In this document: positions 6,968 to 15,076 of the stretch, in pieces | Layout of the letters: every line of letters starts with the position of its first letter | Numbering within the stretch: position 1 is the first letter of the stretch | Assembly (NCBI GenBank): GCA_030431355.1 | Contig: JAUIJG010000040.1 | Coordinates: 1 to 19,158, forward strand | DNA: 19,158 nt | Source of the DNA: a bacterium | GTDB lineage: Bacteria; Cyanobacteriota; Vampirovibrionia; Obscuribacterales; Obscuribacteraceae | Reading direction: 5' to 3' | Program-made: the position numbers and the translations under genes | The notes under the pieces: model-generated | Databases searched by the model: none | What the model was told of the DNA's origin: nothing | What the model saw: only the letters and a program-made list of their open reading frames with translations

Positions 6968-7264
6968 TCAATTCCGGTCGAACTTTGACTTGGCTGCTAG
7001 TATTGCTTGTTCAAGACCGCTCCAGGCGTTCTCAACACCATCTTTTAATTCATGCCAAGCATCTTCGCTTGCCTGCAAGAGTTCCTCTTTTTTGCGCTTG
7101 AGTTCTGCTCTTTTCTCTTGGAGCTTCTCTAGTTGCTTTTCATACTCTTCTCTTGCTTCACCTTCGGTTTGTTCAATTTTGATCTCTAACCTATTAATCT
7201 CTTCGTTCCATTCATCCATTTTGTCTTTTAGGTTTTGAACGAACTCGTCTCTTTTCTCTGTCAT
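6968..7264 (-). CDS. Small coiled-coil protein, 98 residues
   Basis: Begins MTEKRDEFVQ and is charged and helical almost throughout. Residues 10-65 are a Lys/Glu-rich heptad coiled coil, followed by a segment with ASEDAWHELKDGVENAWSGL, which I recognise from a common family of about 100-residue coiled-coil proteins of unknown function in Proteobacteria and Cyanobacteria. No signal peptide or membrane helix is seen. ATG 7264 is preferred over an upstream in-frame start at 7330 because the promoter at 7302-7330 would place transcription start between them, and a GAGGGGA lies upstream of the ATG. It appears to be a one-gene unit. Function is unknown; some relatives are discussed as stress or envelope proteins, which I cannot confirm here. 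Confidence 0.8.
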   Translation of the reverse strand: MTEKRDEFVQNLKDKMDEWNEEINRLEIKIEQTEGEAREEYEKQLEKLQEKRAELKRKKEELLQASEDAWHELKDGVENAWSGLEQAILAAKSKFDRN

Positions 7265-7301
7265 TAGTTGCTTTCCCCTCACTCTAATTAATGTTGAGAA
7301 C

Positions 7302-7330
7302 ACAATACGGATTAGCCCGTCTATTGTCAA
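7302..7330 (-). promoter_or_regulatory. Sigma70-like promoter of the coiled-coil gene
   Basis: Read on the minus strand, a perfect TTGACA (7330-7325) is followed after 17 bases by TATTGT (7307-7302). Transcription would start near 7295, about 30 bases before the ATG at 7264, which helps fix that start. Confidence 0.65.
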
Positions 7331-7376
7331 TGCAGGAGCCTGGTTTCCGACAGCCCATTTATACTCCAGCGCCAGC

Positions 7377-9059
7377 CTACAAAAAGTCCTTAATAGCCTC
7401 GTTTCCGCCCCGGCGCCAGGGGTTTTTGTCGCCGCTCACTTTTATCTGGCAACCGGATTGTTCCTCGTATGATTTTATTTCCTCTTCCGTGACATCGGTT
7501 CGGTCACTGAGATACACTTTCTTCAAGTGTTTGAATTTAGCGATGATTTGAAAGTCTTCTTTTGAGAAAGGCAGCCCTCTTATTTCAAGCTTTGCCAGGG
7601 TCGGAATCGCGGAGAGTGGCTCGAGATCCGATACTTGAAGATTGCAGCCGTTGAGTTCCAATCTCTCCAGCGCCGGGAGAGAAGCAAGCTGTTTGATGCC
7701 TGCCGGTCCGATGTTTGTAGTACTCAGATCTAAATAAACCAATTTGCGGCATTGTTTGAGAGCGGTGGCACCGACATCGTCCACATTGGTATCAGAGAGC
7801 TTCAGCTTCTTGATGTTAGTAAGATTGCAGAGATCACGAGTGTCTTCAAAAGCCGCTGTTCTGGCATCGAGTCTAGTGAGTCCGGAAGAGTTCGCCTCTA
7901 GCAGCATAGAGAGATTCACGTTTTTAGACCTCAGTGAGAGGAATTCGCCCGGCTCGGTTCTGGTTATTTCTTCCCTGAGGTTTTTTAATTTGACCGGCTC
8001 GATCCCCAACATTGTTTTGGTTCTGTCTGTGGAAATCTTAGACTGGTCTGTCCGTTTGTCTTTTCTAAGTTTGTTGTTCACGTTGAGATAGCTTGTTATC
8101 CCGACTCCAATTATTAGTGCTGCTGCAACGGCAAACACAGCCGGAGGAGTCCCCTGAACCAGTTTTTGTACTGATATACCTGGCTTTGATTCTTCTTCGG
8201 TAGCCTGGAGGTCAGAGGCGATTAGCTCAAGGTCTTCGAGCAGTTCTTTCATGGTCTGGTATCTGCGATCTGGAGCCTTTTCCAGGCACTTTGCCACAAT
8301 CGCGTCCAGGGTCTCAGGGCATCCTCCATCCATTAGTGTACTCACAGTTTCCGGCAACTGGGAGCTATGCAGGCTCATGGTGTCGAGGGCGGTATTGCCT
8401 TTGAAAGGTGGTCTTCCTGTCAGGCATTCAAAGATCATGCAGCCCAGGGAGTAGATGTCTGAGCGGGCGTCGGCTTTCTCTCCGCGAATCTGCTCCGGGC
8501 TAATATACAGAGGACTGCCAACTATGGCGTTGGTGTTGGTGAGCTTTTGTCCGGATTGTTCGTCGTTTTCACTGCGGGCGATACCGAAGTCTATGACCCT
8601 GGCTGCCATATTGTCCTTGCCGTAATCTGATACCACAATGTTGGCCGGTTTGAGGTCCCGGTGCACAATGCCTTTCCCATGGGCGTATCTCATGCCGTCG
8701 GCTAGCTGAATGGCAATTTCAAGAGTGATTGAGATGGGTAGAGTCTTTGATTTTGCGATTATGTCTTTGAGCGTTTGACCTTCTGCAAAGTCCATTACCA
8801 GATAGAATCGATCTTCGTCGCAGACTCCGAAGTCTAAAACCGTGACAAGATTGTCGTGATTGAGCTTGCCTGCCAGCTGAGCTTCCTTTTGAAATCTTTG
8901 CAGAGCTTTTGGTTCACTCTGGAAGAATTCGTTGGATAGAACTTTGATTGCTACCACTTTATCTAAATTTTTGTCCAGTGCTTTGAACACCGACCCCATG
9001 CCGCCGGCTCCAAGTTCTGATTTGATTTCATATCTCTCTGGAAGCGCTGGCGTTTTCAT
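7377..9059 (-). CDS. Membrane Ser/Thr protein kinase with C-terminal leucine-rich repeats
   Basis: 560 residues. A cytoplasmic Hanks-type kinase domain (about 8-275) has GAGGMG (17-22), the ATP lysine in VAIK (Lys39), HRDLKPAN (133-140), DFG (157-159) and SPEQ in place of APE (187-190). One membrane helix follows (about 306-325). The outer part (about 375-540) carries leucine-rich repeats such as LVYLDLSTTNI and LERLELNGCNL, probably a sensor or binding surface outside the membrane. ATG 9059 follows the upstream hydrolase stop by four bases, so the two are likely co-transcribed and translationally coupled; a longer in-frame start at 9140 would overlap that gene and is less likely. The ribosome site is poor. 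Catalytic residues look complete. Confidence 0.9.
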   Translation of the reverse strand: MKTPALPERYEIKSELGAGGMGSVFKALDKNLDKVVAIKVLSNEFFQSEPKALQRFQKEAQLAGKLNHDNLVTVLDFGVCDEDRFYLVMDFAEGQTLKDIIAKSKTLPISITLEIAIQLADGMRYAHGKGIVHRDLKPANIVVSDYGKDNMAARVIDFGIARSENDEQSGQKLTNTNAIVGSPLYISPEQIRGEKADARSDIYSLGCMIFECLTGRPPFKGNTALDTMSLHSSQLPETVSTLMDGGCPETLDAIVAKCLEKAPDRRYQTMKELLEDLELIASDLQATEEESKPGISVQKLVQGTPPAVFAVAAALIIGVGITSYLNVNNKLRKDKRTDQSKISTDRTKTMLGIEPVKLKNLREEITRTEPGEFLSLRSKNVNLSMLLEANSSGLTRLDARTAAFEDTRDLCNLTNIKKLKLSDTNVDDVGATALKQCRKLVYLDLSTTNIGPAGIKQLASLPALERLELNGCNLQVSDLEPLSAIPTLAKLEIRGLPFSKEDFQIIAKFKHLKKVYLSDRTDVTEEEIKSYEEQSGCQIKVSGDKNPWRRGGNEAIKDFL

Positions 9060-9063
9060 GGCT

Positions 9064-9954
9064 CTAAATTTTAATTGTCTCGATGGGAAGAGAGCTTTGA
9101 CCGAGCTTGTCTTTGTCCTGTACGGGTCTGGTGGCGCCATGCTTCCGCACCTGTTCTAACAAATCTAGATCTAAGTCTGCCACAACCACTTCCGACAGGT
9201 TTGGTTTCCCTTCCTCAATCACGCCACCCCGGGGGAATTGGCTATCGGCCGGACCTAGAATCGCGGACTGTCCATAGATAGGATTGAGGGCCGGCTCTCT
9301 ATTAAGGGTGCCAACCATTGAGGATTGAATAACATAAATGTGATTCTCTATGCAGCGAGCCTGGGCACATACCCTGACCCTGGTGAACCCCTGGAAGTCA
9401 TCGGTCCAGGATGGTACCAAAATGATTTGGGCACCGGCATCGGTGGCTGCTCTGGCGATTTCGGGAAACTCAATGTCATAGCAAATGTTGATTGCGATGC
9501 GGCCTATGCTGGTATCGAAAAGTCTGAGACCTGGCAGAGGCGACATGGCCAATGCTTCGTTTTCCCAGGTGGTCATGTTGACTTTACCCTGGGTAGAAAT
9601 TTCACCTTCAGGGCTGAATATAAAGGCTTGGTTGTGGATGGTGTTGTGGTTGTCCGCTCCCAGTATGGGCATGCTACCGGCAACGATGTAGATGTTGTGT
9701 TCTTTTGCCTGGATGGCGCAAAGTTCCGCCACTCTCTCACTGTAAGTGGCCAGCTCTCTAAACTGTTCTTTCTCCACGGTGAGGTCATTGAAAAGACCGA
9801 TTAGATTGACGGTGACATATTCGGGAAGCACAAGCAGTTGCGCGCCCCGCTCAGTGCTGGTCTTAACCGCTGATTGAAGCTGTGCTTCGAAATCTTCGAA
9901 TTTCTCGACCGGGCATAGTTCAAACTGGGCTGTGGCTATTCTGGCTTTTGACAT
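9064..9954 (-). CDS. Carbon-nitrogen hydrolase (nitrilase superfamily)
   Basis: 296 residues, a soluble amidase-type enzyme that hydrolyses a C-N bond through a Glu-Lys-Cys triad. Glu45 is in LPEY, Lys124 in GKVNMT and Cys158 in NICYDIEFPE, the three expected positions. It resembles the branch often found alone or fused to a GNAT acetyltransferase; here no acetyltransferase domain is attached. The substrate cannot be told; amides, omega-amides or N-carbamoyl compounds are all possible. It is directly upstream of the kinase-LRR gene (TAG, four bases, ATG), so the pair probably forms one operon, a pairing I do not know from standard pathways. No clear Shine-Dalgarno is seen before ATG 9954. Confidence 0.92.
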   Translation of the reverse strand: MSKARIATAQFELCPVEKFEDFEAQLQSAVKTSTERGAQLLVLPEYVTVNLIGLFNDLTVEKEQFRELATYSERVAELCAIQAKEHNIYIVAGSMPILGADNHNTIHNQAFIFSPEGEISTQGKVNMTTWENEALAMSPLPGLRLFDTSIGRIAINICYDIEFPEIARAATDAGAQIILVPSWTDDFQGFTRVRVCAQARCIENHIYVIQSSMVGTLNREPALNPIYGQSAILGPADSQFPRGGVIEEGKPNLSEVVVADLDLDLLEQVRKHGATRPVQDKDKLGQSSLPIETIKI

Positions 9955-10037
9955 CGCTAATACTAAACTTCTTGAGGAAGGTATAGTATCGCATAGTTTG
10001 CTAACAGAGTGCTTCGGTCGCTGTCGTTCCTTTATGA

Positions 10038-11318
10038 CTACTGGTTGCGTCTGCTGCGAAGCTGCTCCCAGAACAGTTTGCGCTCGGAGCGATCAATCTT
10101 TCCATCGCCGTTGGCGTCGAATTTGTTCAGAAGTTTTTTTCTGAATCTGCCCACCTGTTCTGGGTCCATGTCGCTGCCTGCGCCGGAGGCAAGATTGGCG
10201 GCGCCCCTGGAGTCTGAGCCTGGAGTCGCCTGACCGGTAAAGAGTCGCTTTAGGAACTCTTTGTCAGAGTACTTGTGCTTCTTTCTCAGTAGCGAGAGTA
10301 CAATTTTGTTAGCCTGTCTAACCACCACCAGGTTTTGGCTGGGGACTATATAAAGCCTCTGTCCTCCGGCTCCGGCAGCCATGAACAGATCGTCCGGCAC
10401 TCCATTGGCACCAAATTCGATGTCGGAGGAAGCGGTTAGGGGAATTATGGTGGATCGCAAGGCTGGGTCAATTGGGCGATTGAGCCACCATGTCAGTCCG
10501 TACATGGGATTGGCCTTTGTCGGCTCTTTGAGCAGGGCGACAGATTCTTCTTTCAGGATTCGCTTGCCTTCGTAGACTCCGCCTTGCAAGATTAGTTGAC
10601 CAAACTTTGCCCAGTTGCGGGCGGTAAGTTGAGCGCCCTGGGGTAGCAGCGGCATTCCGTCCGCCCCTTCTTTCCAGCCGGTAACTTTCAAGTCGATGGG
10701 ATCAAATATGCGTTTCTGGAGATACTCTTGAATCGTGTCTCCGTTATTGAGCTTGCGCCTTAGCAACTCGCCAAAAACTTGAAAGGAGGGCGGTCCATAT
10801 TTAAACTTTTCGCCCGGCTTGCCCAGTACTGGCGCTGATATTGCCTCTTCGTAGGTGGGCGGGTTGCCTGGGTTGCCCTGTAGTCCTGCGGTCAGATGCA
10901 GCAGTTCATAGATGGTTATGTCCTTGCGGGCAGGGTCGTTTTTCCACTCGGTAATCGTGTCAGATACTTTCTCGTCAAGGTTGAGCAAGCCGTCTTCCTG
11001 GGCTGCTACTGCGGCTACACCGGAGAAGCTTTTGGTTCCGCTTGCCAGTTCGTAGGCGTCATCCGGGGTGCTGCCGTTCTGGTAATTCTCATAGACAATC
11101 TTTCCGTCCTTGACCACCAGGGTAGAAACTCCATTGTAGCCGGCACTGTAGGATGCAGCCAGTTCACAGGCGGTCTGGTTGAGCGGGACGGCGCTTGCGC
11201 CTGAAGATGGGGCTGGGTTCGCTTCAGCCGGGAAGAAGTTGCCGGTAGCCAGGGTCACCTCGCCGATGGCAAGGGCGGCAAGTAGTAGAGCGATTTGAGA
11301 ATTTTTCCTGGGGAGCAT
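10038..11318 (-). CDS. Exported beta-lactamase-fold serine hydrolase with C-terminal EF-hand
   Basis: 426 residues. A basic start and hydrophobic helix (about 8-25) followed by AEA-N near 31-34 look like a Sec signal peptide. The body is a class C/PBP-like serine hydrolase: Ser93 and Lys96 in SGTK form the SxxK motif, Tyr174 in YGPPSF fills the second-motif position, and AAGAGGQR near 314-321 is the likely third-motif strand. The last 40 residues hold a canonical 12-residue EF-hand loop, DANGDGKIDRSE (401-412), with Asp/Asn/Asp/Asp/Glu at calcium positions 1, 3, 5, 9 and 12. Enzymes of this family are mostly esterases or peptidases; a true beta-lactamase is not implied. The EF-hand tail is unusual. 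No good ribosome site precedes ATG 11318. Confidence 0.88.
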   Translation of the reverse strand: MLPRKNSQIALLLAALAIGEVTLATGNFFPAEANPAPSSGASAVPLNQTACELAASYSAGYNGVSTLVVKDGKIVYENYQNGSTPDDAYELASGTKSFSGVAAVAAQEDGLLNLDEKVSDTITEWKNDPARKDITIYELLHLTAGLQGNPGNPPTYEEAISAPVLGKPGEKFKYGPPSFQVFGELLRRKLNNGDTIQEYLQKRIFDPIDLKVTGWKEGADGMPLLPQGAQLTARNWAKFGQLILQGGVYEGKRILKEESVALLKEPTKANPMYGLTWWLNRPIDPALRSTIIPLTASSDIEFGANGVPDDLFMAAGAGGQRLYIVPSQNLVVVRQANKIVLSLLRKKHKYSDKEFLKRLFTGQATPGSDSRGAANLASGAGSDMDPEQVGRFRKKLLNKFDANGDGKIDRSERKLFWEQLRSRRNQ

Positions 11319-11496
11319 GATTCGAGCGAGTTCTCCATCATCGGGTACAGGTTAGAGTACGCATTCGAAAGTAGAAAAGTTTTGCTATCTTCGATGATTT
11401 TAGATTAAATTTGCCCGAGCAAGATTGGCGCCGTCTTTTCAAAGATAGGCCGAGGTAGCGATGTGGTTGTTGGATTTTGCGCGAGATTCAGTGGTT

Positions 11497-11517
11497 TTGA
11501 GTCTAGGTTCAGACTCA
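11497..11517 (-). other. Stem-loop just after the cysteine-domain membrane protein gene
   Basis: GAGTCT (11499-11504) and AGACTC (11511-11516) are perfect arms around six bases, starting four bases beyond the minus-strand stop at 11521. There is an A-run rather than a U-run on the transcript side, so it is at best an mRNA 3'-end stabiliser or a weak terminator. Confidence 0.3.
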
Positions 11518-11520
11518 GAC

Positions 11521-12156
11521 TCAGGTTATCTGAAATAGCCTGACAAGGAATCCGGCGGCGAAGACTATTACTGCCAGGAATATAGAGGTCATAAACATGG
11601 TGGCGCGGTTTTTGATGAGGAAACCGAATAGAAGTAGAGCGGGAATGACTAAGACGGCTAATAGGTCTATTCTCTCCGGAATTCTTGCTTCCGTAAGCGA
11701 TCCAACTTCGCCGCTGGATTCTATGTATCTTGGATCTTGCTCTGGAGCTGGGCTAGGTAAGGTTCCGCTGTACTGCCCCATTTTTGGGTTCACCGGTGCT
11801 CCTACAAGACCCTGGGCGGAAGCATTGTCCATGAATCCAATGCTTACCGCTACGGTGACAACTGCTGCTACAGTTGTTTTTAGTCCATTGCGTATACGCC
11901 TGAGGCCCACGGGGCAATTGTCCGTGATTATTGTTCCGTCGCGTCTTCTGTAGATTTTGAGGCAGAGTCTGCCTTCTTTCTTTCGAATTAGATTTGCTGT
12001 TTCTTTGCTCGATAATTCTGCCACATTGTATACATTGAGTTTGCACTGCTGACAGTGGCGGATTCTTTCATTGCCTTCCATCGAGTCCCAGGGCACGGAG
12101 CAGGGAGCGGCAATGTAGACGCGGTTTAGTCTGTCCTGGTCGGAGAGCTTTTCCAT
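11521..12156 (-). CDS. Membrane protein with N-terminal cysteine-rich domain, unknown
   Basis: 211 residues from ATG 12156. Residues 10-90 form a compact cysteine domain with Cys19, Cys35, Cys38, Cys65 and Cys81, built around PCSVPWDSM, RHCQQCKLNVYNV and DGTIITDNCPVG. I recognise this W..M..N....C..C type of domain from scattered environmental bacteria but know no function; metal binding through CxxC is plausible. Three hydrophobic helices follow, near 94-113, 163-181 and 187-207. The first ends in ASA, so it could be a late cleavage site. The Pro-rich linker (115-160) would lie on the other side of the membrane from the cysteine domain. The upstream in-frame TTG at 12240 is less likely. No ribosome site is obvious. 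Confidence 0.7.
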   Translation of the reverse strand: MEKLSDQDRLNRVYIAAPCSVPWDSMEGNERIRHCQQCKLNVYNVAELSSKETANLIRKKEGRLCLKIYRRRDGTIITDNCPVGLRRIRNGLKTTVAAVVTVAVSIGFMDNASAQGLVGAPVNPKMGQYSGTLPSPAPEQDPRYIESSGEVGSLTEARIPERIDLLAVLVIPALLLFGFLIKNRATMFMTSIFLAVIVFAAGFLVRLFQIT

Positions 12157-12384
12157 ACATTTAAAGATAGTTTTTTGATAAGCGAACAGCAAGTGGGATT
12201 TCCCCCATGAATGCGGGTTCTCGCGACAATGAAGGGGCAATATTTCTAGAGTGAGAGAGCTAGTTCTTTGCCGCTTTGAGCATTAAATTCGAGCGAAAAC
12301 GCATTAATTGTGGTCTTTTAGCGTTGTGAGAAGGGCTGGGTGCTCTTATTATGGTAGAGGAGAGCAGGGAGTCAAAAGTTTTAA

Positions 12385-13749
12385 GTGATAGCGATTCCTG
12401 GAAAGTCCGGACAATCTTTAGTAGTTTTCTGGCTGCTGACGATTTTGGCTGCTTCAGCCTTCTTCTGGTTGGTAGTTCCGGCGTTGGGAATTCCGGTCGC
12501 TTCCGCCCTGGCGCTATTGGTCCCTGCTCTTGTGCTTTTGACCTGCATAGTTTCAGGGCGCTGTACTTTCAACCCTTACCATTGTGCTCTATTTCTGGTT
12601 TGCACAATTGCTTTTGAATTAATTATATGGATTGAGGCTCTGCAAAATATCTGCGATCCGGCTTTTGCTGTCCTGATTCCGTCTCTTGCGCTAACCTCTA
12701 TTATCGGTGCTGCTGCTGCAAAGAAAGGAGTGTTTCCATTTGGGCTTGCTCTTGAGAAACGAGCTTACGTTTATTGTCGACTCTTTTGGGTGTCTGCTAT
12801 AGGAGTCGTGCTTTCATCATTGCTAATGTTCTGCCTATCTGATCTTATTCTCTGGGGCGATGCGTATTCGAAAGGGTCTGACCTGCTGTTTCCGAAACTC
12901 TCAACCAGCATCATGCCTGGATTCGTTTTGGGTTTGAATGGGTTTATTGCATCGTTTCTGGTTTGCCCTTTCCTGTATGGAATGAACTTAGCTATAGTAA
13001 GTCGCTTTTCAAAGAGAGATGAGCCGGGAGATCCCACGGGGGTTTTGGCTGTTTTATTATCACTTGCTATGGTGCCAATCTGTCTTGTCTCAATGCCTAT
13101 TTTTTATGCCTTTTGTGTACAATTTTTGAAAGGTGGTATTTCTTACTCTGAGGCACAGGTGATTAAAAGTGCACTTTTGCTTTCGATTGCGTTATCTACT
13201 GTTCCCCAAGCTCTTCTGGGAATGCATGTGGCTCTTGCTCCGGGTAAGGCCGCGAAGAATTTAGGAGTGGATATACCACCAGTTCGGAAGGGGTGGCAAG
13301 TTCCGTATGTTTGTATATTTGTCGGATTATTTGCTTTTGGTTCTGGTGTGGGTATACCGCTGGGTTTGCAAGTGTTTCAATTGACCAACCCCTATTTTTA
13401 CACCTGCACAAAAGGCGAAGTGCTTTACCTTATTGGAAAGCAAAGGTCCGCAATAGAACATTATGATAACGCGATTGCTATTGACTCAGCCCCTCTGGAA
13501 GCTTATTTGAGTAAGGGGAATATCCTGTTGAGAAGCGGAAGAGCAAAAGAAGCCGCCGCTGCCTTGCAGCAGGGATATGACCAGGGAGCATGCAGTCCAT
13601 GGCTATTGAGGATGATGGTCGAAAGTTACGAGAAACAAGGGAAGATAGTAGAGGCTAGCAAATACAGATCTCATCTGGCCCTTAACTATGAGAAGCACCT
13701 TGAGTGGTGCAAATATTGCAAGAGAATTGTTTCCGACAAAGGTCGATAA
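12385..13749 (+). CDS. Polytopic membrane protein with C-terminal TPR repeats
   Basis: 454 residues. The first 335 are strongly hydrophobic, with roughly eight or nine membrane helices (for example near 12-32, 37-57, 66-85, 93-112, 133-153, 178-200, 219-245, 262-282 and 308-330). The remainder (about 342-430) contains two or three TPR-like helix pairs (EVLYLIGKQRSAIEHYDNAI, then AYLSKGNILLRSGRAKEA), and the C-terminus has a CKYC. I recognise no family. The start is a GTG at 12385 directly after a TAA, with GGGAG about 13 bases before; no in-frame ATG occurs for 150 codons. An ATG in another frame at 12351 opens a natural-looking N-terminus that overlaps the start, so a frameshift or different start is possible. 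Confidence 0.75.
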   Translation: MIAIPGKSGQSLVVFWLLTILAASAFFWLVVPALGIPVASALALLVPALVLLTCIVSGRCTFNPYHCALFLVCTIAFELIIWIEALQNICDPAFAVLIPSLALTSIIGAAAAKKGVFPFGLALEKRAYVYCRLFWVSAIGVVLSSLLMFCLSDLILWGDAYSKGSDLLFPKLSTSIMPGFVLGLNGFIASFLVCPFLYGMNLAIVSRFSKRDEPGDPTGVLAVLLSLAMVPICLVSMPIFYAFCVQFLKGGISYSEAQVIKSALLLSIALSTVPQALLGMHVALAPGKAAKNLGVDIPPVRKGWQVPYVCIFVGLFAFGSGVGIPLGLQVFQLTNPYFYTCTKGEVLYLIGKQRSAIEHYDNAIAIDSAPLEAYLSKGNILLRSGRAKEAAAALQQGYDQGACSPWLLRMMVESYEKQGKIVEASKYRSHLALNYEKHLEWCKYCKRIVSDKGR

Positions 13750-13885
13750 GAAGCAGATTCTCCGTTGTCTTAACTTCTGGCTCTTTAAGTAAGGAATTCG
13801 GTAGGGTAGAATTCTACTCGTTTTGGGTCGCCTAGGCTGTTGCCGCGACCGCCTGTACAGTAGTCCTTTACTATCGGGGTCAGCT

Positions 13886-14902
13886 ATGAAAATAGACATA
13901 CACACCCATATCATGCCGGAGAAGATGCCCGATTTTAAGGGGCAGTTCGGATATGGCGGATTCATTACCCTGGATCATCATGCCGACTGTCGAGCGAAGA
14001 TGATGCGGGATGATGGTAAGTTTTTTAGAGAGATAGAGGACAATTGCTGGGCTGGAGAGGCTAGAATCAAAGATTGCGAGGAGTTTGGTGTGGACATGCA
14101 GGTATTGTCCACGATACCAGTGCTTTTTAGCTATTGGGCTAAAGGGGAAGACTGTCTGGAAGTATCAAAGTTTCTGAACGATCATCTGGCAGGCGTGATT
14201 GAGAAGCATCCTGGCCGTTTCATCGGTCTTGGAACAGTTCCGATGCAAGCTCCTGAGCTGGCTGTTAGAGAACTGACCCGCTGTGTAAAAGAACTCGGCT
14301 TTGCCGGGATACAGATTGGCTCCCATGTTAACGACTGGAATCTGAACGCGCCTGAACTGTTCGATGTTTTTGCCGCGGCCCAGGAGCTTGACGCCTGCAT
14401 CTTCGTGCACCCCTGGGACATGATGGGTAAAGATAAGATGGAGAAATACTGGCTGCCCTGGCTTGTGGGTATGCCTGCTGAAACAAGTCTTGCCATATGT
14501 TCCATGATTTTCGGCGGTGTCTTCGAGCGTTTGCCCAACTTGAGAGTCGCTTTCGCGCACGGAGGTGGCTCTTTCCCTGCCACCATCGGGCGAGTGGAGC
14601 ATGGCTTCAATGTTAGACCTGATCTCTGCGCTGTCGACAATAAGGTGAACCCCAGAGACTACCTCGGTCGTTTCTATGTTGACAGCCTGGTGCACGACAG
14701 CAAAATGCTTGCTTTTCTTATCGATACCATGGGTGAGGATTATGTTGCCCTGGGCACGGACTATCCGTTTCCCCTTGGCGAACTTCAGCCTGGAAAGCTG
14801 ATTGAGACGGCTGATATTTCACCGGCTGTAAGAGACAAGTTGCTCGGTGAGAACGCTCTTAATTGGCTGGGGACTAGAATTCGCTCCGCTGTTTGCGGTT
14901 GA
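13886..14902 (+). CDS. nbaD: 2-amino-3-carboxymuconate-6-semialdehyde decarboxylase (ACMSD)
   Basis: 338 residues, the same size as characterised ACMSD. It is a zinc amidohydrolase-fold decarboxylase that diverts the kynurenine-pathway intermediate ACMS away from quinolinate. His6 and His8 (DIHTH), His175 (FVHPWDMMG) and Asp292 (GTDYPFPLG) match the metal ligands. His225 (AHGGGS) and Arg48 (FFRE) match the catalytic and substrate residues, all shifted by one from the human numbering. Long stretches such as QIGSHVNDWNLNAPELF and LPWLVGMPAETSLAICSMIF are family signatures. ATG 13886 matches the family start; an upstream in-frame start at 13823 adds 21 unrelated residues. No other kynurenine or nitrobenzoate gene is nearby, which is odd. 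Related decarboxylases with other substrates exist, but the match here is very close. Confidence 0.93.
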   Translation: MKIDIHTHIMPEKMPDFKGQFGYGGFITLDHHADCRAKMMRDDGKFFREIEDNCWAGEARIKDCEEFGVDMQVLSTIPVLFSYWAKGEDCLEVSKFLNDHLAGVIEKHPGRFIGLGTVPMQAPELAVRELTRCVKELGFAGIQIGSHVNDWNLNAPELFDVFAAAQELDACIFVHPWDMMGKDKMEKYWLPWLVGMPAETSLAICSMIFGGVFERLPNLRVAFAHGGGSFPATIGRVEHGFNVRPDLCAVDNKVNPRDYLGRFYVDSLVHDSKMLAFLIDTMGEDYVALGTDYPFPLGELQPGKLIETADISPAVRDKLLGENALNWLGTRIRSAVCG

Positions 14903-14939
14903 TGAATTGATGATTCCTTTCGTGCAAGTAAATTCGATT

Positions 14940-14966
14940 TTGACTCTTTCTCCAGTTCTGTAGAAT
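14940..14966 (+). promoter_or_regulatory. Possible promoter of the exported TPR gene
   Basis: TTGACT (14940-14945) and TAGAAT (14961-14966) each match the sigma70 boxes in five of six bases, but the 15-base gap is short. It lies about 110 bases before the preferred ATG at 15077. Confidence 0.25.
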
Positions 14967-15076
14967 ATCTAGCCTGCGATATCGAAGATACTGTTGTAGA
15001 CTATGGAGAAATTTTTTAATGGTTGTAAATAGATAAGTTGAGCTGTAGAGAGTCCCAAAACAGAATTTTATCCAAG

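Noticed and set aside
6951..7238. Serine-rich plus-strand frame
   Set aside because: It is the antisense shadow of the Lys/Glu-rich coiled-coil gene, which produces Ser/Phe-rich complements.
9325..9804. 159-codon plus-strand frame
   Set aside because: It is antisense to the carbon-nitrogen hydrolase, whose catalytic triad is intact.
14165..14695. 176-codon minus-strand frame
   Set aside because: It is antisense to ACMSD, which has full family conservation.
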